This document shows, piece after piece, positions 1 through 7,205 of a stretch of DNA of 24,574 nt. Under the pieces are notes generated by a model. The model had not been told where the DNA came from, made no database searches, and worked only from the letters and a program-made list of their open reading frames with translations. The translations under genes and the position numbers were made by a program. How positions within the stretch are numbered: the stretch's first letter is position 1; the number at the start of each line of letters is the position of its first letter. Source of the DNA: Haemophilus paracuniculus (GTDB lineage: Bacteria > Pseudomonadota > Gammaproteobacteria > Enterobacterales > Pasteurellaceae); the NCBI RefSeq assembly GCF_002015115.1, contig NZ_MUYA01000011.1, forward strand, positions 1 to 24,574. The letters are read 5' to 3'.

Positions 1-2240
1 CTGTGTCAGTGAATATCACTTCTGACGGTAATCTTTCTAACGTCACTTGGAATGTGATTTCTGGTGATGTAAATACCAATACTGACCCTAACAAAGCTGC
101 CAATACGGAAGACAATGTACCAGAAACAGGTAAAGTTGTTGTAAATGGCACAGGTTATGTGACTGCAGATACCCTTGCCAAAGCAGTAAACAGCTCTGGT
201 TGGAAAGTGACCTCTGACACCGTAAATGGTGGTGAGCGTGGTAATGAAGGTAGCGAAACAGATGCGAAATCGACTCAGCTTGTTCAACCAGGTGAAGAAG
301 TGAAATTCCTCGCAGGTAAAAACTTGAAAATTACCCAAAATGGTCAAAACTTCACTTATGCGACTCAAGAAAACGTGTCGTTTAATAACGTGAACACCAC
401 TACAATGACCTTAGGTAACGCAACAAACCCAGAACAGCCAGCGGTAAACTTCAAAACAGAAAAAGCTACCCCTGCGAACGTAAACCCAGAAGATAAAGCA
501 CCAACTGCGGCGGTAAATCTCTCTGATAATGCAGGCAACCCTGTTCAGTTGAAAGGTGTAGGTTCTTCATTGAACACCACCAAAGCACCGACTAAAAACC
601 CAGATGAGAAAGTGTTAGACCTTACTGAAGGCAACTATGATCCAACTGCGGTAGTAACAGCGGCTGACTTGAAACAATACGGTTGGGTAGTGAACACCCC
701 TGCAGATCAAAACGGTACAGTGGTGAACAACGCAGAGGTTGTAAACTTCATCGGTAAAAACGGTATCAACGTAACCAGCGTAGCGAACGGTACAAATGGT
801 AACTGGGATGTAGTTATCAGTGGTGAAAAACCAACTTACACCAAAGATAACAAAGACAGCAAATCAGACCTTAGCTTTAACAACGGCAACGGCACAACCT
901 CTAACGTAGTTACAGACCCAGTAACAGGTCAAACCACCGTAAGTTTCGATGTAAACCAAACAACTGGCGATGTGAACGAAAATGGCGTATCAAGCGTGAA
1001 AGATCCGAACGCATTCTTGAACGCAGGTGAAGTGTCTAAATTGGTGAACAACGCAGGTTGGAACGTATTCCAAAATGATGTTTCAGCGGCTAATAAGAAA
1101 GATACCGTAACTGCAGGTAACAATGTGGCGTTTAACAACGGCACTTACACTACGGTGAACGTAACTTCTGACGGCGTGAACACTACCATCGTTTACGATG
1201 CGAACGTGAAATCATTCGGTGCGAACGCAACAACTGGCCGTGTAACTGAGGGCGACATCAGCCCAACAGCATTAGCAACTAACAAAGATGTTGCAGATGC
1301 AATCAACAACAGCGGTTGGGTAACACCAACAACCAAAGTTGATGCAAACGGCAACCCAGTGTTAGATGCAAACGGCAACCCGATTGTTGAAAACACCGTA
1401 GTGAAACCAGGTACGAAAGTTAGCTACGAGAACGGTCAAGGCACAACTGTATCAAGAACTGTGAATCCAAATGGTGAAGTTTCTGTTTCATACAGCGTAA
1501 ACGGTACAACGGGTAGCGTAAACGATGCGGGTACTGCAGACGTTGCAAATCCAAATGCTTACCTCAACGCAGGCGAAGTGCAAAAATTGGTGAACGGCGT
1601 TTCTTGGACAGTAGATTCAAAAACTGACTCTACCACCGCAAACGGTGCAACCAAAAACACTTACACGCCATCTGCGAAAGTGAAAGCAGGCGACACCGTT
1701 CGCATTAACGCAGGTCGTAACATCGAGATCAGCGGTTCAGGTCGCAACATCAACATCGCAACTTCAAACGACCCAACGTTCAACACTGTGAAAGCGAACA
1801 AAGTGGATGCGAAAGATATCGTGGCAAGCAACAGCTTAACCGTTGGCACGGGTAGCAACCCAGTTGTGATCAACAACAACGGCATCAACGCAGGTAACAA
1901 ACGTATTACCAACGTTGCCCCAGGTGTGAACGCAACCGATGCAGTGAACGTAAGCCAGTTGAAAGGTGCAGTAACCAACATCAACAACCGTATGGGCAAA
2001 ATGGATAAACGTCTCAGAGCAGGTATCGCAGGCTCAGCGGCGATTGGTAACTTGCCACAAGTTCACACAGACGGTAAATCACAAATTGCCGCAGGTGTAG
2101 CGAGCTACCGTGGTCAAAACGCCGTAGCAGTGGGTTACTCACGCTTATCTGACAATGGTAAAGTGATTATCAAACTTTCAGGTAGTGCGGACACCCAAGG
2201 CGATGTAATCGGTGCAGCTTCAGTTGGTTACGAATGGTAA
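1..2240 (+). CDS. Trimeric autotransporter adhesin (Hia/YadA type), C-terminal part, 5' end outside window
   Basis: Surface adhesin of the type V secretion family; three chains form one stalk held in the outer membrane by a shared 12-strand barrel. The reading frame is open from the window edge, so the true start, signal peptide and much of the passenger are missing; about 745 residues are visible. Counting from nt 3, the passenger has repeated modules with a Trp-ring-like helix ending in Gly-Trp or similar (W67, W228, W353, W439, W535), each followed by a Thr/Val/Asn-rich beta segment ending in TTG-V. A YadA-like neck lies at 637-653 (ending TDAVNVSQL), then a short coiled segment (about 654-672) and the membrane anchor (about 672-745), which ends in an aromatic residue (GYEW) as barrel proteins do. 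Asn is very abundant and there are 23 N-X-S/T sequons. A strong terminator follows. Role as adhesin is family knowledge; the receptor is unknown. Confidence 0.93.
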   Translation, partial: VSVNITSDGNLSNVTWNVISGDVNTNTDPNKAANTEDNVPETGKVVVNGTGYVTADTLAKAVNSSGWKVTSDTVNGGERGNEGSETDAKSTQLVQPGEEVKFLAGKNLKITQNGQNFTYATQENVSFNNVNTTTMTLGNATNPEQPAVNFKTEKATPANVNPEDKAPTAAVNLSDNAGNPVQLKGVGSSLNTTKAPTKNPDEKVLDLTEGNYDPTAVVTAADLKQYGWVVNTPADQNGTVVNNAEVVNFIGKNGINVTSVANGTNGNWDVVISGEKPTYTKDNKDSKSDLSFNNGNGTTSNVVTDPVTGQTTVSFDVNQTTGDVNENGVSSVKDPNAFLNAGEVSKLVNNAGWNVFQNDVSAANKKDTVTAGNNVAFNNGTYTTVNVTSDGVNTTIVYDANVKSFGANATTGRVTEGDISPTALATNKDVADAINNSGWVTPTTKVDANGNPVLDANGNPIVENTVVKPGTKVSYENGQGTTVSRTVNPNGEVSVSYSVNGTTGSVNDAGTADVANPNAYLNAGEVQKLVNGVSWTVDSKTDSTTANGATKNTYTPSAKVKAGDTVRINAGRNIEISGSGRNINIATSNDPTFNTVKANKVDAKDIVASNSLTVGTGSNPVVINNNGINAGNKRITNVAPGVNATDAVNVSQLKGAVTNINNRMGKMDKRLRAGIAGSAAIGNLPQVHTDGKSQIAAGVASYRGQNAVAVGYSRLSDNGKVIIKLSGSADTQGDVIGAASVGYEW
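1341..1381 (+). repeat. Two 17-bp direct repeats, 24-bp period, inside the adhesin gene
   Basis: The 17-mer GATGCAAACGGCAACCC occurs at 1341-1357 and again at 1365-1381. It encodes the repeated peptide DANGNP within the linker after the fourth Trp-ring. The period is a multiple of three, so gain or loss of a unit would keep the frame. Confidence 0.8.
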
Positions 2241-2258
2241 CAACCTAAATTTGAAAAA

Positions 2259-2284
2259 ATCCTACCTCTTACAAGGGGTAGGAT
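2259..2284. repeat. Hairpin containing a variant uptake sequence after the adhesin gene
   Basis: Arms ATCCTACC (2259-2266) and GGTAGGAT (2277-2284) pair perfectly. The right arm is part of CAAGGGGTAGGAT, which looks like the Apl-type uptake sequence CAAGCGGT with C changed to G. No T run follows, so it is a weak terminator at best. Confidence 0.6.
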
Positions 2285-2294
2285 ACTGAAAGAT

Positions 2295-2329
2295 AAAAGC
2301 ATATCTTATTTTGTAAGATATGCTTTTTT
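2295..2329. terminator. Bidirectional intrinsic terminator between adhesin gene and ytfJ
   Basis: Arms AAAAGCATATCTTA (2295-2308) and TAAGATATGCTTTT (2314-2327) form a perfect 14-bp stem with a 5-nt loop. A T run follows on the plus strand and TTTTATCTTT follows on the minus strand, so it can end both the adhesin and the ytfJ transcripts. Confidence 0.88.
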
Positions 2330-2379
2330 ATTACCTACTCAGACTGAAATTTTTAAAAACCCCACCCCTTGCAATCACC

Positions 2380-2940
2380 TTATTGTGCCGTGAGTTCTTT
2401 CACTAACCCAATCACTTGTTGAATTTGGGCTGGGGATAATTTGCCCTCTGACAGGAATTGAGCCTTGCCGTTTTTGTCTAGCACTGCGATGAAGCTCTCT
2501 TTCTCTTTTAAGCCCCACGCTTTTTTCACGCTGCCGTTTTGGTCGAGGACGACTTGGCTGTGTGGGTTTTCTAATTTGCCGTTTTCGGCACTGTTTTTGA
2601 CGAAAATGCCTGTGCCGACAATCGCGTCATCGGCGTTGATAATGGTGGTGGTTTGGTATTTTGAGCGGTCGAATCCTGCGGATTTGATCGCATTCATTAG
2701 GGCTTGGTTTTTCTCTTTTACGCTGGTTCTGCCCGCTAAGTGATGCACCACTCGCACTTTGCCCGCGAGACTTGCCGATGACCACGCACGGTAGTTTACC
2801 TCTTTGCCTTGGGCGATCAGTTCGCCGTCTTTGGTTACCGAAACCGCAGGCAAATTGCTGTTTAATTGAGCGTTGTAGCCGAATGCGACGTTAGCGAAAA
2901 GTAGGCTGGCGAAGCCTGTTAAAATCAGTGATTTTTTCAT
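2380..2940 (-). CDS. ytfJ: YtfJ family periplasmic protein
   Basis: 186-residue protein matching the enterobacterial YtfJ family (E. coli YtfJ is about 184 residues). It begins with a typical Sec signal peptide: MKK, a hydrophobic stretch (residues 4-19) and a likely cut after VAFG or nearby. The mature part has the family blocks GKVRVVHHLAGRTS (about 60-73), KSAGFD..YQTTTIINADDA (about 90-108) and VLDKNGKAQF near the C terminus. The fold is thioredoxin-like, but I see no CxxC pair, so redox activity is not supported. Function is not established in the family. The gene is single, diverges from yajC across 185 bp, has a good ribosome binding site (AAGGA) before ATG 2940, and shares the bidirectional terminator at 2295-2329 with the adhesin gene. 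Confidence 0.9.
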   Translation of the reverse strand: MKKSLILTGFASLLFANVAFGYNAQLNSNLPAVSVTKDGELIAQGKEVNYRAWSSASLAGKVRVVHHLAGRTSVKEKNQALMNAIKSAGFDRSKYQTTTIINADDAIVGTGIFVKNSAENGKLENPHSQVVLDQNGSVKKAWGLKEKESFIAVLDKNGKAQFLSEGKLSPAQIQQVIGLVKELTAQ

Positions 2941-3051
2941 CTTTTTTCCTTATTGGGTTGAATTATTGAAAACGGGCAACAATATGGCAAATTCTCACGC
3001 AAAAAGAAAGCGGATCAGTTCAGTTCGGCTATCGTCTAATCGGCGAAATTG

Positions 3052-3060
3052 TGCTATTCT
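3052..3060 (+). promoter_or_regulatory. Extended -10 promoter for yajC-secDF
   Basis: TGC followed by TATTCT (3055-3060) is an extended -10 element about 66 bp before yajC. No good -35 hexamer is seen at the right distance, as is common for extended -10 promoters. Strongly resembles the kdsA promoter at 15620-15628, including the downstream CTCGT. Confidence 0.5.
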
Positions 3061-3069
3061 AGCTCGTCC

Positions 3070-3096
3070 ATTTTCTCGCTGTGAGAAAATCTTTTT
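3070..3096 (+). promoter_or_regulatory. Terminator-like hairpin in the yajC leader
   Basis: ATTTTCTC (3070-3077) and GAGAAAAT (3083-3090) form an 8-bp AT-rich stem with a 5-nt loop, followed by CTTTTT. It lies between the putative promoter and the yajC ribosome binding site, so it could act as a weak attenuator or a 5' stabilising structure. Confidence 0.4.
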
Positions 3097-3125
3097 ACCT
3101 TTCAACATTCATTAAGGAGCTTTAT

Positions 3126-3422
3126 ATGCAACAAGGTAGCGGATTTGAGATGATTTTTATTTTGGCGATTTTCGGTTTGATTTTCTATTTTATGATCTAC
3201 CGTCCGCAAGCTAAACGCCAAAAACAACAACGTGAATTACTTTCTAATCTTGCCAAAGGCGATGAAGTTTTAACCAATGGTGGTTTAATTGGTCGCATTA
3301 CCAAAGTAACCGCGGAAAGCGAAAACATCGTGATTGCGTTAAACGATACCACCGAAGTGGTGATTTCTCGTAACTATGTGGTTGCCGTGTTACCAAAAGG
3401 TCAAATGAAAGCTCTTTCTTAA
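3126..3422 (+). CDS. yajC: Sec translocon accessory protein YajC
   Basis: 98-residue inner-membrane subunit of the SecDF-YajC complex, which helps the SecYEG channel and YidC. A single membrane helix lies at about residues 8-25 (MIFILAIFGLIFYFMIYRP), followed by the family signature RPQAKRQKQ and a small cytoplasmic domain (KGDEVLTNGGLIGRI). The frame is open 15 codons further upstream to 3081, but that stretch lies inside the leader hairpin. The ATG at 3126 has a clear AAGGAG at 3114-3119 with proper spacing and gives the normal family start (MQQGSG..). First gene of yajC-secD-secF, with 28 bp to secD. Confidence 0.95.
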   Translation: MQQGSGFEMIFILAIFGLIFYFMIYRPQAKRQKQQRELLSNLAKGDEVLTNGGLIGRITKVTAESENIVIALNDTTEVVISRNYVVAVLPKGQMKALS

Positions 3423-3450
3423 TTACCTGCCTTTTTTATAGGGAGTTATT

Positions 3451-5298
3451 GTGTTAAACCGTTTCCCGCTTTGGAAGAACCTGATGATTATCTTCGTGAT
3501 ACTCATCGGGGGCTTATATGCTCTTCCAAACTTATATGGCGAAGATCCTTCGGTGCAGATTTCTGGCACACGGGGGCAAGAAGCCAACGCTGAAACACTC
3601 ACGAAAGTGCAAAGCGTCCTTTCATCAATGAATATCACACCAAAATCGGCGGTGCTTGAAAAAGGCTCGATTTTGGTGCGTTTGGAAAAAGATGAGCAAC
3701 AATTACCCGCGAAAGAGAAAATTTCCGAAGTGCTTGGCGATAAATTCTCGGTCGCATTAAACCTTGCCCCAGCTACCCCTGAATGGCTTTCGTCTATTGG
3801 TGGCAGCCCGATGAAGCGAGGTTTGGACTTGCGTGGTGGTGTCCGTTTCTTAATGGAAGTGGATATGAATACCGCAATGGCAAAACAGCAAGACACCTTG
3901 CAAGATACCCTGCGTAGTGAGTTCCGTAAGGAAAAATTCCGCTATCAAGCGGTACGAAAAGGCGAAAATTTTGCCAACATTTTTGAATTTGAGAACAGCG
4001 AAACCGCTGACAAAGCAATCCGTTTTGTTCGCCGTGTTCACGCCAACTTAGAAGCGAACTACGTTGGCACAAATGAAGTGGCGTTCTCGCCGTCTGCACA
4101 AGGTCAAGCCACTGCCCGTGATACGGCGATTGAGCAAAACTTGTCGATCCTGCGTAAGCGTGTGGAAGAGTTGGGCGTGTCAGAGCCGACTATTCAACGT
4201 CAAGGGGCAGATCGGATCGTGGTGGAATTACCAGGGGTGCAAGATACCGCACGAGCCAAAGAGCTACTCGGTGCAACGGCAACCCTCGAATTTCGTTTAG
4301 TGAATACCAATGCGAATGTGGAATCCGCCGCCCGTGGCATTGTGCCAGCCGATTCGGAATTGAAATACTCGCGTGATGAGCGTGCTGTGGTGCTATTGCG
4401 TAAACCAACCCTCGGGGGCGAGCATATTATTGACGCTACCTCTGGCAAAGATGATAAAGGCTTACCGCAGGTAAGTATCAATCTTGATGCCGAAGGCGGT
4501 CAAATGATGGGCGAGATCACCAAAGGGGCGGTGGGTAAACCAATGGCGACCCTTTATAGCGAATTTAAAGACTCTGGTCGCAAAGACGCTAACGGCAAAG
4601 TGATCCTCGAAAAACGTGAAGAAGTGATTAACGTGGCTACGATCAACTCTCGCCTCGGCAGTCAATTCCAAATCACAGGGATCAACAGTGCCGCCGAAGC
4701 CCAAAACCTTGCGGTATTACTTCGCTCGGGTGCGTTAATCGCCCCGATTGTGATCGTGGAAGAACGGACGGTCGGTGCTTCACTCGGTGCAGATAACGTT
4801 GAGCAGGGTATGAATGCGGGTATTTTAGGCTTAGGCTTAACCATTCTATTCTGCTTGGTGTACTACAAAATGTTCGGCGTATTTGCCAGCTTCGCATTAT
4901 TGGTCAATATGGTGCTGACGGTTGGTTTAATGTCGCTCATCGGTGCAACCCTGACAATGCCTGGGATCGCAGGTATCGTACTGGCGGTAGGTATGTCGGT
5001 GGATGCGAACGTATTGATCTACGAACGGATCAAAGAGGAACTGCGTAACGGTCGTTCCGTGCAACAGGCAATCCACGAAGGCTATAACGGTGCATTCACC
5101 AGTATCTTCGACTCAAACTTAACCACCATTTTAACCTCGCTCGTGCTTTATGCGGTGGGAACCGGCCCAGTGAAAGGCTTTGCCGTTACCCTCGCCCTTG
5201 GGGTAATCATCTCAATGTTTACCGCCATTACAGGGACGCGTATGCTGGTGAACTGGGTTTACGGTGGTAATAAACGTGTTAAAAAACTTTGGATTTAA
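3451..5298 (+). CDS. secD: Protein translocase subunit SecD
   Basis: 615-residue inner-membrane protein that, with SecF, uses the proton-motive force to pull secreted proteins through SecYEG from the periplasmic side; an RND-superfamily member. Full length compared with E. coli SecD (615). Starts at GTG 3451 with GGGAG upstream; the first residues (MLNRFPLWK) match the family start. Membrane helix 1 is at about 10-28. The conserved GLDLRGG motif is at 124-130, followed by the large periplasmic domain. The C-terminal five-helix block runs from about 450 to 605 and includes the conserved GMSVDANVLIYERIKEE (about 513-530), whose Asp is linked to proton flow in the family. Nine bp separate it from secF, so the two are co-transcribed and probably translated together. 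Confidence 0.97.
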   Translation: MLNRFPLWKNLMIIFVILIGGLYALPNLYGEDPSVQISGTRGQEANAETLTKVQSVLSSMNITPKSAVLEKGSILVRLEKDEQQLPAKEKISEVLGDKFSVALNLAPATPEWLSSIGGSPMKRGLDLRGGVRFLMEVDMNTAMAKQQDTLQDTLRSEFRKEKFRYQAVRKGENFANIFEFENSETADKAIRFVRRVHANLEANYVGTNEVAFSPSAQGQATARDTAIEQNLSILRKRVEELGVSEPTIQRQGADRIVVELPGVQDTARAKELLGATATLEFRLVNTNANVESAARGIVPADSELKYSRDERAVVLLRKPTLGGEHIIDATSGKDDKGLPQVSINLDAEGGQMMGEITKGAVGKPMATLYSEFKDSGRKDANGKVILEKREEVINVATINSRLGSQFQITGINSAAEAQNLAVLLRSGALIAPIVIVEERTVGASLGADNVEQGMNAGILGLGLTILFCLVYYKMFGVFASFALLVNMVLTVGLMSLIGATLTMPGIAGIVLAVGMSVDANVLIYERIKEELRNGRSVQQAIHEGYNGAFTSIFDSNLTTILTSLVLYAVGTGPVKGFAVTLALGVIISMFTAITGTRMLVNWVYGGNKRVKKLWI

Positions 5299-5307
5299 GG
5301 TGGAAAG

Positions 5308-6276
5308 ATGACAATCAAAGAACAAGATGTCGCAGAAATTAAACTGCCTTATAAGCTGATTCCGTTTATGAAATTCCGCTTTGTCGGATATATTTTCTCG
5401 CTGATCGTTACCGCCCTTTGCATTTTTACCATTGCAACCAAAGGCTTTAACTGGGGGCTTGATTTCACGGGCGGAACGGTGATCGAAACCACCTTTTCCC
5501 AACCTGCGGATCTCAACAAGGTGCGTGGATTGTTAGAACAAAACGGCTACGGCAGTGCCTTAGTGCAAACCACTGGCAGCCAAAAAGAGCTAATGATCCG
5601 CCTACCTGCCTCGGCGGGCGATATGTCCCTCGGCAACAAAATTATGGATTTAGTTCATAAAGATCTCGATCCGCAAGCGGTGATTAAAAGCGTAGAATTT
5701 GTAGGACCAAATGTCGGGGAAGAGCTGACCCAAGGGGCAATTTGGGCAACCTTAGCAACCCTCGGAATGTTGCTACTCTATGTGGGAACACGCTTTGAAT
5801 TGCGTTTAGCGATTGGCGGTATCGCCGCCCTTTTCCACGATGTGATCGTAACCCTTGGGGTCTTCTCATTCTTACAGATTGAGGTCGATCTCACGTTCGT
5901 GGCAGCGATTCTCTCGGTGGTCGGTTACTCACTGAACGACTCAATCGTGGTATTTGACCGTGTACGGGAAAACTTCCGCAAAATTCGCCGCGTAAGCTCG
6001 ATTGAAGTGGTGGACATTTCCCTTAGCCAAACCCTCTCACGAACCTTAATGACCTCTGTTACCACCCTTTTCGTGGTCTTGGCATTATACTGGCTCGGCG
6101 GCCCAACCCTACATAGCTTCTCGTTAGCCTTGTTGATTGGTATCGCCTTCGGTACTTATTCCTCAATCTACATCGCTATCGGCGTGGCGTTAGAACTCGG
6201 CTTGAAACGTGAGCATATGGTTCAGCCAGTCGTAGAAAAAGAGGGCGAAAATACCCAGTCTTTTATTGATTATTGA
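5308..6276 (+). CDS. secF: Protein translocase subunit SecF
   Basis: 322-residue partner of SecD (E. coli SecF is 323). Starts at ATG 5308 with GGTGGA upstream. It has a first membrane helix at about 24-44, the signature GLDFTGG at 50-56, a periplasmic domain to about 140 and then five membrane helices. The conserved block GYSLNDSIVVFDRVREN lies at about 208-224 and mirrors the DANVLIYERIKEE block of SecD, as expected for the pseudo-symmetric pair. Last gene of the yajC-secDF operon; a good intrinsic terminator follows 20 bp after the stop codon. Nothing unusual in length or key residues. Confidence 0.97.
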   Translation: MTIKEQDVAEIKLPYKLIPFMKFRFVGYIFSLIVTALCIFTIATKGFNWGLDFTGGTVIETTFSQPADLNKVRGLLEQNGYGSALVQTTGSQKELMIRLPASAGDMSLGNKIMDLVHKDLDPQAVIKSVEFVGPNVGEELTQGAIWATLATLGMLLLYVGTRFELRLAIGGIAALFHDVIVTLGVFSFLQIEVDLTFVAAILSVVGYSLNDSIVVFDRVRENFRKIRRVSSIEVVDISLSQTLSRTLMTSVTTLFVVLALYWLGGPTLHSFSLALLIGIAFGTYSSIYIAIGVALELGLKREHMVQPVVEKEGENTQSFIDY

Positions 6277-6295
6277 TTTTAAGTAATCAATTCTT

Positions 6296-6330
6296 GGGCT
6301 AAATTAGCACTGCTAGTTTAGCCCTTTATT
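6296..6330 (+). terminator. Intrinsic terminator after secF
   Basis: A near-perfect palindrome at 6296-6324 with outer arms GGGCTAAA and TTTAGCCC, extended inward by TAGCA/TGCTA, then TTTATTTTTAT. The T run is on the plus strand only, so it mainly ends the yajC-secDF transcript; minus-strand transcripts from the next gene meet the stem without a U tract. Confidence 0.85.
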
Positions 6331-6350
6331 TTTATAAGTTGGACATATAG

Positions 6351-7160
6351 TTATTTGGGATAAGCTATTCTCTGACATTTATCTAATTCAAACTTAAAAT
6401 CACCCACTTTATTGTCATAGAGACTGACTAATATAGTCTCAACATCAAGAATAGCAATCTTTATATCTCTATCAGATTTTTCCTGATATTTTTTAAGTAT
6501 CTGATCTTTATTTAAACAATGTTTTGGTATGTTATGAAATCCCCAATCTACTAAAACAGAGTTAAATATAGGATATGCCTCTTTTGAGGTAAAATCTAAA
6601 ACTTTAGGAAAGATTATCGTTGCATAAAATAGAGGAAAAAGAATAAATATGGAATGATAAAGCAAATCAATAATATATTTTACTATCCCTATTTGAGTAT
6701 TTCTATAACTACTCAAAATAACTGAAAAGAAATAAATCTCACTAACAAAGGAAATGACTAAACCAACAGCTGGAAAATACATCAAAAAAATAATAAATAA
6801 TGTGATTATAAAGAGAACTTTCTCTGCGGGTGAGAAAAAATTAATAGAAAACCCTGTCGAAATCACTATAGATTCTGAAACAATATCACTAATATAGATA
6901 GAAGTAAGGTAAGAAATAATAAAACCTAGTTTTATTTGAAAAATATTAAATCGATATTTATGCTCTAAGCAAAAGATTAAGACAAAAAAAGATAAAATAG
7001 CAATGAATAATAATACAACACTCCAGCTCTTCACTGGAATGTCATACATTATAAGAGAAAATATAAAAATGAGTGCAATGTTAATAACTTTCGCAATATG
7101 ATAAAATTTTAAAGAGAGTAAATACTTATAGTCTTGATATATTTTTTTAAAAAGATCCAT
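6351..7160 (-). CDS. Unrecognised AT-rich multi-pass membrane protein
   Basis: 269 residues; I do not recognise the family. The first ~190 residues hold five or six hydrophobic segments: about 21-39, 47-65, 76-100, 113-139 (perhaps continuing to 150) and 162-187. The last ~80 residues (190-269) are polar and probably cytoplasmic, with blocks KKYQEKSDRDIKIAILDVET and LVSLYDNKVGDFKFELDKC. No signal peptide distinct from helix 1, and no nucleotide-binding or catalytic motif. By eye the gene is only about 25-30% G+C, well below the flanking secF and dppF, and uses codons such as ATA and AGA, which suggests acquisition from elsewhere. ATG 7160 has AGAGAG about 9 nt upstream. It starts 45 bp after the dppF stop on the same strand with no clear terminator between them, so it may be read through from the dpp operon. 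Real gene likely; function unknown. Confidence 0.75.
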   Translation of the reverse strand: MDLFKKIYQDYKYLLSLKFYHIAKVINIALIFIFSLIMYDIPVKSWSVVLLFIAILSFFVLIFCLEHKYRFNIFQIKLGFIISYLTSIYISDIVSESIVISTGFSINFFSPAEKVLFIITLFIIFLMYFPAVGLVISFVSEIYFFSVILSSYRNTQIGIVKYIIDLLYHSIFILFPLFYATIIFPKVLDFTSKEAYPIFNSVLVDWGFHNIPKHCLNKDQILKKYQEKSDRDIKIAILDVETILVSLYDNKVGDFKFELDKCQRIAYPK

Positions 7161-7205
7161 CCCTATTCACTCTCTTTTAGCATTATAACCTTAGCATCAA
7201 GATAT

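Noticed and set aside
6..1999. Open frames of 60-120 codons on the minus strand of the adhesin gene
   Set aside because: They are antisense to a strongly coding repetitive gene, lack ribosome binding sites and encode no recognisable domain.
3081..3125. A 15-codon longer yajC
   Set aside because: It lies in the leader hairpin, has no ribosome binding site, and the family starts at the ATG at 3126, which follows AAGGAG.
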